Part shown: positions 1 through 6,254 of the stretch, piece after piece | How positions within the stretch are numbered: position 1 is the stretch's first letter | How the letters are laid out: the number at the start of each line of letters is the position of its first letter | NCBI GenBank assembly: GCA_938084195.1 | Contig: CALKDJ010000009.1 | Span: forward strand, 1-8,621 | Length of the DNA: 8,621 nucleotides | Source: an uncultured Methylophilaceae bacterium | GTDB lineage: Bacteria; Pseudomonadota; Gammaproteobacteria; Burkholderiales; Methylophilaceae | Direction: 5' to 3' | Made by a program: the position numbers and the translations under genes | Notes under the pieces: model-generated | The model's database searches: none | Seen by the model: the letters and a program-made list of their open reading frames with translations, nothing else | What the model was told of the DNA's origin: nothing

Positions 1-62
1 GCTACAAGCTTAATGACAGAGTATTGAGACCGGCCTTGGTAACAGTTTCAAAAGCTAAATAA
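1..62 (+). CDS. grpE: GrpE nucleotide exchange factor, C-terminal end only
   Basis: Only the last 19 complete codons and the TAA stop are visible; the 5' part lies outside the window. The readable peptide, YKLNDRVLRPALVTVSKAK, matches the conserved end of GrpE (the family reads roughly GYxLxDRVLRPAxVxV), which forms part of the C-terminal beta domain that contacts the DnaK nucleotide-binding domain. GrpE releases ADP from DnaK in the cytosol. The position directly upstream of dnaK and dnaJ supports the call, since grpE-dnaK-dnaJ is a common chaperone block. The short length is due only to the window edge. Confidence 0.9.
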   Translation, partial: YKLNDRVLRPALVTVSKAK

Positions 63-73
63 AATTATATGGG

Positions 74-102
74 CTTGAAAAAAAAGAATTCGCCCCAATT
101 TA
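74..102 (+). promoter_or_regulatory. Sigma32 (RpoH)-like heat-shock promoter of dnaK
   Basis: CTTGAAA at 74-80 matches the sigma32 -35 element exactly. After a 12-bp spacer, CCCCAATTTA at 93-102 matches the sigma32 -10 element (CCCCATnT) at seven of eight positions. Transcription would start near 109-111, giving a leader of about 25 nt before the dnaK ATG. A purine-rich AAGGAA at 121-126 is a good ribosome binding site, 9 nt before the start. No CIRCE inverted repeat (HrcA operator) is visible in the 73-bp gap. The match is seen directly; use by RpoH is inferred from known consensus. Confidence 0.75.
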
Positions 103-135
103 TACGTTAATAAATATTTTAAGGAAATAACCAAA

Positions 136-2094
136 ATGTCAAAAATTATTGGAATTGATTTAGGAACTACAAATTCTTGTGTTTCTGTAATGGAAAATGG
201 GAAACCAAAGGTGATTGAAAATGCAGAGGGAGCAAGAACTACTCCTTCAATCATAGCTTATCAAGATGGCGGGGAAATCTTAGTTGGTGCCCCTGCTAAA
301 AGACAAGCAGTTACAAACCCAAAAAATACCCTATACGCAGTCAAAAGATTGATCGGTAGAAAATTTGATGAAAAAGAAGTGCAAAAAGATATTGAATTGA
401 TGCCTTATGAAATAACCAAGGCAGATAGTGGAGATGCTTGGGTTGCGGTCAATAATGAAAAAATGGCTCCCCCGCAAATATCTGCTGAAATTCTGCGCAA
501 AATGAAACAGACTGCTGAAGATTATCTCGGTGAATCTGTTTCAGAAGCTGTTATTACAGTTCCAGCATATTTTAATGATAGCCAACGTCAAGCAACAAAA
601 GATGCTGGACGAATTGCTGGATTAGAGGTGAAACGAATAATTAATGAGCCAACTGCTGCAGCTCTTGCTTTTGGATTAGATAAAAAAGAAGGTGATAGAA
701 AAATTGCCGTTTATGACTTAGGTGGAGGAACATTTGATGTTTCCATCATTGAGATTAGTAGTGTTGATGGTGAGCATCAGTTTGAAGTTTTATCTACCAA
801 TGGTGATACTTTCCTTGGTGGTGAGGACTTTGACAATAGAATTATCGATTTTTTATCTGATGAATTTAAAAAAGAAAATGGAGTAGATCTTACAAAGGAT
901 ATACTTGCCAAACAAAGGCTTAAAGAGGCTGCAGAAAAGGCGAAAATAGAGCTTTCAAGCAGCGTACAAACTGAGGTTAATTTACCCTATATCACAGCAG
1001 ATTCGTCAGGACCAAAACACTTGGTAGTCAAATTAACAAGGGCCAAGTTTGAATCGCTTGTCGATGACTTGATACAAAGAACAATTGCCCCTTGTGAAAC
1101 AGCATTGAAAGACTCAGGTTTATCAGCGTCTGATATTGCTGACGTAATCTTGGTAGGTGGTCAAACTAGAATGCCTAAGGTGCAAGAAAAAGTAAAAGAA
1201 ATATTTGGTGTTGACCCCAGGAAAGATGTTAATCCTGATGAGGCCGTTGCGGTTGGTGCTGCCGTCCAAGGTGGTGTTCTTCAAGGTGATGTGAAAGATG
1301 TCTTATTGCTTGATGTTACTCCATTAAGTTTAGGTATTGAGACGCTTGGTGGTGTGATGACGAAACTCATAAAGAAAAATACTACCGTCCCAACCAAGGC
1401 ATCTCAGGTATTCTCAACTGCAGAAGATAACCAAAGTGCGGTAACTATTCACGTCTTGCAGGGTGAAAGAGAAGTTGCCACTGGTAATAAAAGTTTAGGG
1501 CAATTTAATTTAACTGATATTCCATCGGCACCTAGAGGAACCCCACAAATTGAAGTTTCTTTTGATATTGATGCAAATGGAATATTGCACGTTAACGCAA
1601 AAGATAAGGCTACAGGTAAAGAAAATAAAATTACCATTAAGGCCAATGGCGGTCTTTCCGAAGATGAAATTAAGAAAATGGAAGAAGATGCTGAGAAATT
1701 TGCTGAAGAGGATAAAAAGGTGAAGGAGTTAGTAGATGCTAAGAATTCGGCTGAAGCAATGATTCACTCAGTTCAAAAAACTATGAAAGAACATCAGGAT
1801 AAATTATCTGATGAAGAGAAGAAAGGTATCGAAGATGCCATAAAAGGTCTAGAGGAAGCTATCAAGTCAGATAATAAAGATGAGATAGAAGCCAAAAATA
1901 AAGTTTTAGCTGAAGCCTCGCAAAAACTTGGCGAAAAAGTGTATGCTGAGGAACAAGCTAAACAACAAGCCGGGCAACAATCTGAAGCAGCTGGTGATAA
2001 TCCAAAAGAAAAAACAGTGGATGCTGAGGTAGTTGACGCTGATTTTGAAGAAGTAAAGAAAGAAGATAAAAAAGAAGCAAAATCCGATAAATAA
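136..2094 (+). CDS. dnaK: Molecular chaperone DnaK (Hsp70)
   Basis: ATP-driven cytosolic chaperone that binds exposed hydrophobic segments of unfolded proteins and works with DnaJ and GrpE. The 652 residues cover the full family architecture. The nucleotide-binding domain has the phosphate-1 loop IDLGTTNS (7-14), catalytic Lys70, [12 protein letters not shown] starting near 169, and DLGGGTFD (194-201) with Thr199 at the same number as the E. coli autophosphorylation site. The interdomain linker VLLLD is at 389-393. The beta-sandwich substrate domain and charged helical lid follow. The C-terminal tail has a Gln/Ala-rich stretch, then [14 protein letters not shown] and about 11 more Lys/Glu/Asp-rich residues, making it slightly longer than the E. 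coli protein (638 aa). The start follows AAGGAA with good spacing. It is preceded by a sigma32-like promoter and followed by dnaJ after 43 bp. No defects are seen. Confidence 0.99.
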   Translation: MSKIIGIDLGTTNSCVSVMENGKPKVIENAEGARTTPSIIAYQDGGEILVGAPAKRQAVTNPKNTLYAVKRLIGRKFDEKEVQKDIELMPYEITKADSGDAWVAVNNEKMAPPQISAEILRKMKQTAEDYLGESVSEAVITVPAYFNDSQRQATKDAGRIAGLEVKRIINEPTAAALAFGLDKKEGDRKIAVYDLGGGTFDVSIIEISSVDGEHQFEVLSTNGDTFLGGEDFDNRIIDFLSDEFKKENGVDLTKDILAKQRLKEAAEKAKIELSSSVQTEVNLPYITADSSGPKHLVVKLTRAKFESLVDDLIQRTIAPCETALKDSGLSASDIADVILVGGQTRMPKVQEKVKEIFGVDPRKDVNPDEAVAVGAAVQGGVLQGDVKDVLLLDVTPLSLGIETLGGVMTKLIKKNTTVPTKASQVFSTAEDNQSAVTIHVLQGEREVATGNKSLGQFNLTDIPSAPRGTPQIEVSFDIDANGILHVNAKDKATGKENKITIKANGGLSEDEIKKMEEDAEKFAEEDKKVKELVDAKNSAEAMIHSVQKTMKEHQDKLSDEEKKGIEDAIKGLEEAIKSDNKDEIEAKNKVLAEASQKLGEKVYAEEQAKQQAGQQSEAAGDNPKEKTVDAEVVDADFEEVKKEDKKEAKSDK

Positions 2095-2101
2095 ACATAA
2101 G

Positions 2102-2127
2102 ATATAGGACCTTTAATGGTCCTATAT
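2102..2127 (+). promoter_or_regulatory. Perfect 10-bp stem-loop in the dnaK-dnaJ gap
   Basis: ATATAGGACC (2102-2111) and GGTCCTATAT (2118-2127) are exact reverse complements around the 6-nt loop TTTAAT. The hairpin fills most of the 43-bp gap and ends 10 nt before the dnaJ ATG. There is no T-run after the 3' arm, so it does not look like a standard intrinsic terminator. It could stabilise the 3' end of dnaK mRNA after processing, attenuate read-through, or affect access of ribosomes to dnaJ. The structure is seen in the sequence; the role is inferred. Confidence 0.6.
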
Positions 2128-2137
2128 GAATTCCTAA

Positions 2138-3259
2138 ATGGCGCAAGAAAGAGATTACTACGAAGTTCTTGGTGTTGACCGAGGAGCATCGGATGATGAT
2201 ATAAAAAAAGCTTTTAAAAAGCTTGCTATGAAGCATCATCCTGACAGAAATCCTGATAACCCAAACGCTGAAGCCAGTTTTAAAGAGGCTAAAATAGCAT
2301 ACGATATCCTCTCAGATAATCAAAAACGTTCTGCATATGATCAATTCGGCCATGCTGGTGTAAATCAAAATATGGGTGGGGGTGGCCCTGGCGATTTTAG
2401 TGACTTTGGTGATGCCTTTGGTGATATTTTTGGTGATATTTTTGGTGGTGGTAGGTCAAACCAACGCTCTAATGTTTATCGAGGTGCAGACCTACGTTAC
2501 AACATGGAGATTAGTTTAGACCAAGCTTACAAAGGTACGGAAACTAAAATTAAAATACCTGTTATGAGTGTTTGTAAATCATGCTCTGGAACTGGAGCAA
2601 AAAAAGGAACCTCACCTTCGACATGTGGAAGATGTCAAGGCACAGGACAAATACGAATGCAACAAGGATTTTTTTCCGTTCAACAAACTTGTCCAGATTG
2701 TAATGGTACTGGTCAAATTATTAAAGATCCTTGTCCAGATTGTAATGGGACTGGGCGTGTTCAAGAGACTAAAACTTTATCAGTCAAAATTCCTGCAGGC
2801 GTAGATGATGGAGATCGTATAAGACTTAGTGGAGAGGGAGAAGCTGGCGTTAATGGGGGACCATCCGGAGATTTATATGTTGTTATTAGTCTTAAAAAAC
2901 ATGAAATATTTGAACGAGATGGTGGAAATTTACATTGTGAAATGCCAATTAGCTTTTCAATTGCAGCATTAGGAGGCGAAATTGAGGTGCCTACCCTAGA
3001 TGGAAGTGCAAAAATTAAGATTCCTGCAGAAACACAAAGTGGAGCAGTATTTCGCCTTCGTGGGAAGGGTATCAAACCAATAAGAGAAAGCCAGTATGGT
3101 GACCTTCATTGCCATGTTGTGGTCGAGACTCCTATTCGCCTAAATGAAAATCAAAAGAAATTACTTAAAGAGCTGGAAAAATTAAACCAAGTTGACTCAG
3201 GTAAACATAGCCCCAGATCAGAAACGTGGCTTGATAAGGTAAAAGATTTTTTTGCTTGA
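2138..3259 (+). CDS. dnaJ: Co-chaperone DnaJ (Hsp40, type I)
   Basis: Delivers unfolded proteins to DnaK and stimulates its ATPase in the cytosol. The 373 residues show all parts of a type I J protein. The J domain has the catalytic HPD at 34-36. A Gly/Phe-rich linker at about 78-108 contains [15 protein letters not shown]. The zinc-binding region has four CxxCxGxG motifs starting at Cys146, Cys163, Cys185 and Cys199, so all eight zinc-ligand cysteines are present. The C-terminal substrate-binding domains follow. The start is fixed by the typical opening [13 protein letters not shown]. The 10 nt before the ATG (GAATTCCTAA) contain no clear Shine-Dalgarno, and a hairpin lies just upstream, so translation may be coupled to or modulated from dnaK. 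Length is typical (E. coli 376 aa). The gene ends 3 bp from the convergent gloA. Confidence 0.99.
   Translation: MAQERDYYEVLGVDRGASDDDIKKAFKKLAMKHHPDRNPDNPNAEASFKEAKIAYDILSDNQKRSAYDQFGHAGVNQNMGGGGPGDFSDFGDAFGDIFGDIFGGGRSNQRSNVYRGADLRYNMEISLDQAYKGTETKIKIPVMSVCKSCSGTGAKKGTSPSTCGRCQGTGQIRMQQGFFSVQQTCPDCNGTGQIIKDPCPDCNGTGRVQETKTLSVKIPAGVDDGDRIRLSGEGEAGVNGGPSGDLYVVISLKKHEIFERDGGNLHCEMPISFSIAALGGEIEVPTLDGSAKIKIPAETQSGAVFRLRGKGIKPIRESQYGDLHCHVVVETPIRLNENQKKLLKELEKLNQVDSGKHSPRSETWLDKVKDFFA
2408..2447 (+). repeat. 12-bp tandem repeat coding the DnaJ Gly/Phe linker
   Basis: GGTGATATTTTT occurs twice in perfect tandem (2420-2431 and 2432-2443). A degenerate copy with three mismatches precedes it (2408-2419), and the start of another follows (GGTG, 2444-2447). 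Because the unit is 12 bp it stays in frame and encodes [13 protein letters not shown] in the linker between the J domain and the zinc region. Slippage here would change linker length by four residues without a frameshift. Confidence 0.8.
2688..2754 (+). repeat. Near-identical 25-bp direct repeat in DnaJ zinc motifs 3 and 4
   Basis: The 25 bp at 2688-2712 recur at 2730-2754 with one mismatch (T to G). The offset of 42 bp equals the 14-residue spacing between the third and fourth CPDCNGTG motifs. Protein similarity between these motifs is expected in DnaJ, but near identity at the DNA level, including third codon positions, is closer than the protein requires. Confidence 0.75.
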
Positions 3260-3262
3260 AAC

Positions 3263-3652
3263 CTAAAATGTACCTTTTTGAATCAATTCAATTTTGTATC
3301 CATTGGGGTCCTCTATAAATGCTATAACAGTAGCCCCATGCATCATAGGCCCAGGATCTCTTAAAATTTTACCTCCCTTTTTCTTTATTTCAGCACATGT
3401 TTCGTATGCATCATCTACCTCCAGAGCGATATGCCCAAATGCATTGCCATGTATATATTTATTGGTGTCCCAATTGTAGGTCAGCTCTAAAACAGTACTT
3501 GATTCTTCCGCACCATAACCAATAAAAGCTAAAGAAAATTTACCCTTCGGGTAATCTTGCTTTCTTATTACCTTCATACCAAAAAAATTTTGATAAAACA
3601 TAATTGATTCATCAAGATTATTAACTCTAATCATAGTATGTAAAATTCGCAT
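3263..3652 (-). CDS. gloA: Lactoylglutathione lyase (glyoxalase I)
   Basis: Converts the hemithioacetal of methylglyoxal and glutathione to S-lactoylglutathione, the first step of cytosolic methylglyoxal detoxification. The 129-residue protein is a single vicinal-oxygen-chelate domain unit pair. The four metal ligands are His5, Glu56, His74 and Glu122, at the same residue numbers as the Ni-dependent E. coli enzyme. MRILHTMIRV at the N-terminus and EDPNGYKIELIQ near the C-terminus are typical. The start is supported by AAAGGAA on the minus strand (3657-3663), 4 nt from the ATG. It lies 49 bp after the ferredoxin gene on the same strand and may be the last gene of that operon, or have its own promoter. 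The TAG stop is 3 bp from the dnaJ stop, tail to tail. Specificity for methylglyoxal is inferred from the close match to GloA. Confidence 0.96.
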   Translation of the reverse strand: MRILHTMIRVNNLDESIMFYQNFFGMKVIRKQDYPKGKFSLAFIGYGAEESSTVLELTYNWDTNKYIHGNAFGHIALEVDDAYETCAEIKKKGGKILRDPGPMMHGATVIAFIEDPNGYKIELIQKGTF

Positions 3653-3701
3653 AAGGTTCCTTTGGCTAAAAGATATTTAATTAATCTTTACCTAAATTAA
3701 C

Positions 3702-3947
3702 TTAACAGACTAATTTGTAATATTTATTTAGTAACTGTTTTTTCGTTTCTTGATTATTTGAGTCTTTAACAATACAAACCACTGGGCACACCTCTATACA
3801 TTGGGGAATATCAAAATGCCCGACACATTCAGTACACAACTTAGGATTAATTTCAAAAATCTCAATGCCTTGGTTAATTGCTTTGTTTGGGCACTCCGGT
3901 TCACATGCATCACAATTTACGCATTCATCAGTAATTAGTAAAGACAT
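3702..3947 (-). CDS. yfhL: YfhL-type 2[4Fe-4S] ferredoxin
   Basis: Small cytosolic electron carrier of 81 residues with two iron-sulfur clusters. The first cluster motif is Cys9-x2-Cys12-x2-Cys15-x3-Cys19-Pro. The second has the wider spacing typical of the YfhL/Alvin-type group: Cys38-x2-Cys41, an eight-residue insert, then Cys50-x3-Cys54-Pro. Extra Cys58 follows, and another Cys is the last residue. The opening MSLLITDECVNCDACEPECP and the middle CTECVGHFDIPQC are close to E. coli YfhL. It starts 3 bp after the coaD stop with no clear Shine-Dalgarno, so it is probably translated by coupling to coaD. The redox partner cannot be told from this window. The gene symbol is by similarity to the E. 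coli protein. Confidence 0.93.
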   Translation of the reverse strand: MSLLITDECVNCDACEPECPNKAINQGIEIFEINPKLCTECVGHFDIPQCIEVCPVVCIVKDSNNQETKKQLLNKYYKLVC

Positions 3948-3950
3948 AGA

Positions 3951-4421
3951 TTATTTGAGTTTGGATAAAAATTGTAAGGTCTTTGCTGAAACAAATTGAG
4001 AAATATCACCATCCAAATGATAAATTTGTTTTACAAGTGAAGATGATATAGAGCGATAGAGATCTGATGAATCCAAAAAGATAGTATCTAGTTCGGTCAG
4101 CATGACTTTATTGAGTTGAGCCATTTGAGACTCAGCAACAAAGTCACCTGAGTTTCGCAATCCTTTTATAATAAAATCTGCATCAATTTTTTTTACAAAG
4201 TCGGTAGTTAATCCTTGATAAGTTAAAACCTCAATTTTTTTGTGATTGTTATAAATAGATTTAATTAAATTGAATCTTTGTTCAGACGATAGGAAATCCG
4301 TCTTTTGGTTGTCTTGGGATACAGCAACCACTAATTTATCGCAAATCTTCACTGCTCTATTAATTATATCCTCATGTCCCAAAGTTATTGGATCAAAACT
4401 GCCTGGATAAAGACCAATCAT
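3951..4421 (-). CDS. coaD: Phosphopantetheine adenylyltransferase (PPAT)
   Basis: Transfers AMP from ATP to 4'-phosphopantetheine, giving dephospho-CoA, the next-to-last step of coenzyme A synthesis in the cytosol. The 156 residues match the usual length. The nucleotidyltransferase motif GSFDPITLGH is at 7-16, with His16 as the conserved TxGH histidine. The stretch KGLRNSGDF (86-94) corresponds to the family's RGLRxxxDF, so the first arginine is replaced by Lys86 while Arg89 and Glu97 are kept. ISSSLVK at 125-131 is the C-terminal nucleotide-binding motif. The start is the ATG at 4419-4421, with a moderate GAAGAG upstream. It lies 2 bp after rsmD and 3 bp before the ferredoxin gene; rsmD-coaD adjacency is common in proteobacteria. 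Confidence 0.97.
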   Translation of the reverse strand: MIGLYPGSFDPITLGHEDIINRAVKICDKLVVAVSQDNQKTDFLSSEQRFNLIKSIYNNHKKIEVLTYQGLTTDFVKKIDADFIIKGLRNSGDFVAESQMAQLNKVMLTELDTIFLDSSDLYRSISSSLVKQIYHLDGDISQFVSAKTLQFLSKLK

Positions 4422-4423
4422 AA

Positions 4424-4978
4424 TTAACTCTTCGATAAAAGATAAAAGTATACCTTCCCAGCTATGGAACTTTTAATAATTTTTAAGATTTCACTTGAAT
4501 ATTTATTATCAGATTCCATATATATTAATCCATCTGGTTTAAGATGATAGACTAAACTATCTAATAATTCATAGTCATCTTTACTCATAAATGGCGGGTC
4601 AAAAAAGATAACATCGAATTTTTTTGTATTGCTTTTTAAAAAAATATTTGCTGGACAATGAAGGATTAACGCTTTATCAGCATTCAAAGATTCTTTATTT
4701 TTAGTTAATTCCGTAAAACTTTCTTTATTTTTTTCTACAAATATACAAGAGCTTGCATTTCTAGATAAGGCTTCAAAACCTAGCGCCCCAGTGCCTGCGA
4801 ACAAATCCAAACAAGCTTTGTTGGTTAGATCTTGGTTTAGCCAGTTAAATAGTGTTTCTCTTACTCTTCCGAGAGTTGGTCTCAGCCCCTGATTATCATG
4901 AAAAAAAATATTTTTTCGTTTCCAATTACCTCCGATTAACTTTACAACATTTTTTTTAGTCTTACTCAATCCCAACAA
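4424..4978 (-). CDS. rsmD: 16S rRNA (guanine(966)-N2)-methyltransferase RsmD
   Basis: SAM-dependent enzyme that methylates G966 of 16S rRNA during 30S subunit assembly. Visible motifs are the RNA-binding N-terminal segment GLRPTLGRVRETLFNWL (31-47), SAM-binding motif I LDLFAGTGALGFEAL (57-71), and the catalytic DPPF at 127-130. Length of about 184 aa is normal. There is no in-frame ATG or GTG before the conserved IGGNW, so the start must be TTG: candidates are 4976-4978, 4973-4975 and 4967-4969 (codons 1, 2 and 4 of this reading). The first is used here. No strong Shine-Dalgarno is visible, and the start lies inside the 3' end of the upstream M16 gene (17-bp overlap), which suggests translational coupling. 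It lies 2 bp before coaD. Confidence 0.95.
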   Translation of the reverse strand: MLGLSKTKKNVVKLIGGNWKRKNIFFHDNQGLRPTLGRVRETLFNWLNQDLTNKACLDLFAGTGALGFEALSRNASSCIFVEKNKESFTELTKNKESLNADKALILHCPANIFLKSNTKKFDVIFFDPPFMSKDDYELLDSLVYHLKPDGLIYMESDNKYSSEILKIIKSSIAGKVYFYLLSKS

Positions 4979-6254
4979 TCACAGTTGTAAAATCATCTAT
5001 ATTCACGCGTTTCTTGTATGCTTCTCTAATTTGATTCACAGTCACCGCGTTTACGTTGTCAGAAAAAGTATCAAGATAATCTATTGGGTAATCATAAAAG
5101 GCCATCATAGATATATATTCAACGATTTTTTTATTACTTTCTAATCTTAAGGGAAAGCCACCAATCAGATTACTTTTTGCCGCTTCTAACTCACTATCAG
5201 TAGGGCCACTGTCAATGAAATCTTTAACCGTAACTTTTACTAAATTTAATGCTTGATCGATTTGATCTTTTGATGTTTGGAGCCCGACCTGAAAAGGGCC
5301 ATTTTCAAGGAAAGGCATAAAATAACTGTAAACGCTATAAACTAACCCTTTTTTTTCTCTTACTTCGGTTGTGAGTCTCGAAACAAAACCACCCCCACCA
5401 AGAATATAGTTACCGACATATAGAGGGAAGAAATCGGGGTCGCCTCTCTTCATAATAGGTGTTCCAAAATAAAGATGAGCTTGAGCTGATGGATGAGGAA
5501 TATTTATATTTTTCTTTTTAGTTTTTTCAACCTTTGCGTAAAAAGAGCTTTTTAAATTTTTTGGGAGCCCGACACTTATTTTTGAAGAAATATCTTTGGC
5601 AGTTTTAACGTCAGTGTCACCTACAATTACAATGGCCGCCTGATTAGATAAATAGAAATTATCATAAAATTCTTTAAGTTGAGAAGATGTAATTTTTTGA
5701 ATCGAATCAACCGTTCCAGACATTGGAAGGCCATATGGATGATTTCCGTAGAGGGTTTTCATGAAAGCTTTTGAACCTATAGTTGCTGGTTCAGTTTCAC
5801 CCTGACGAATTGAGGCAAGATACTTTTTCTTTTCTCGATCCATAATGGCTTTATTAAAATTTGGTTTATGTAAAACTAAATTAAAAAGCTGAATTGCTTT
5901 TTCTTGGTTTTCTTTCAGAGTTCTTAGGCTAAAGGAACTTTTATCTCTATCAAAGCCACTATCTAATTGGGCCCCAATATCAGAAAATTTATTTGCTAAA
6001 TCAACTTCATTGATTCCATCAGAACCCATTAACATTAAATGATTAGTTAATGAAGCAATACCGTTATTTGAAGAATTATCACGGGCGCTTCCAGCCTTAA
6101 AGCTTACTGTAATATCAAGGATTGGAAGGTGGTCAGTCTTTACAAAATACACTTTAGATCCCTCTGAAGTTATCCAATGATTAATTTTGACTCCTGCATA
6201 AACATAATTAAAATTAATAATTAGTAATATAAAAAATATTTGCTTAGTGAACAT
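4962..6254 (-). CDS. M16 family peptidase-like protein, inactive partner subunit
   Basis: Predicted periplasmic or envelope protein of 430 residues with two M16 (pitrilysin/MPP-like) domains. The N-terminal 20 residues form a signal peptide (MFTKQIFFILLI... ending VYA|G). The zinc motif HxxEH is broken: the aligned site reads SLTNH (68-72, bases 6039-6053), so the first His and the catalytic Glu are gone and only the last His is kept. The C-terminal half keeps the Arg/Tyr motif REKKGLVYSVYSYF (Arg299, Tyr306) and a Gly-rich loop (LGGGGF). This is the pattern known for the non-catalytic subunit of bacterial M16B heterodimers. The start is Met at 6252-6254, preceded by AAGGAA (6261-6266); a longer in-frame version from 6287 would bury the signal peptide. 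It overlaps the upstream active M16 gene by 11 bp and rsmD by 17 bp. Confidence 0.93.
   Translation of the reverse strand: MFTKQIFFILLIINFNYVYAGVKINHWITSEGSKVYFVKTDHLPILDITVSFKAGSARDNSSNNGIASLTNHLMLMGSDGINEVDLANKFSDIGAQLDSGFDRDKSSFSLRTLKENQEKAIQLFNLVLHKPNFNKAIMDREKKKYLASIRQGETEPATIGSKAFMKTLYGNHPYGLPMSGTVDSIQKITSSQLKEFYDNFYLSNQAAIVIVGDTDVKTAKDISSKISVGLPKNLKSSFYAKVEKTKKKNINIPHPSAQAHLYFGTPIMKRGDPDFFPLYVGNYILGGGGFVSRLTTEVREKKGLVYSVYSYFMPFLENGPFQVGLQTSKDQIDQALNLVKVTVKDFIDSGPTDSELEAAKSNLIGGFPLRLESNKKIVEYISMMAFYDYPIDYLDTFSDNVNAVTVNQIREAYKKRVNIDDFTTVIVGIE

Noticed and set aside
1794..2239. Minus-strand open frames of 131 and 93 codons across the dnaK 3' end and dnaJ start
   Set aside because: They lie opposite the well-conserved DnaK tail and DnaJ J domain, are low-complexity (Ser/Phe/Leu-rich) and resemble no known protein; they are shadows of the real genes.
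3278..3295. TTGAA-TCAA-TTCAA hairpin followed by TTTT as a dnaJ terminator
   Set aside because: The stem has five pairs with one G-C pair and lies inside the gloA coding sequence; it is too weak to call in AT-rich DNA.
3669..3689. AAAGAT / ATCTTT inverted repeat between the ferredoxin gene and gloA
   Set aside because: A six-pair, almost all A-T stem with a 9-nt loop and no proper T-run; expected by chance at this base composition.
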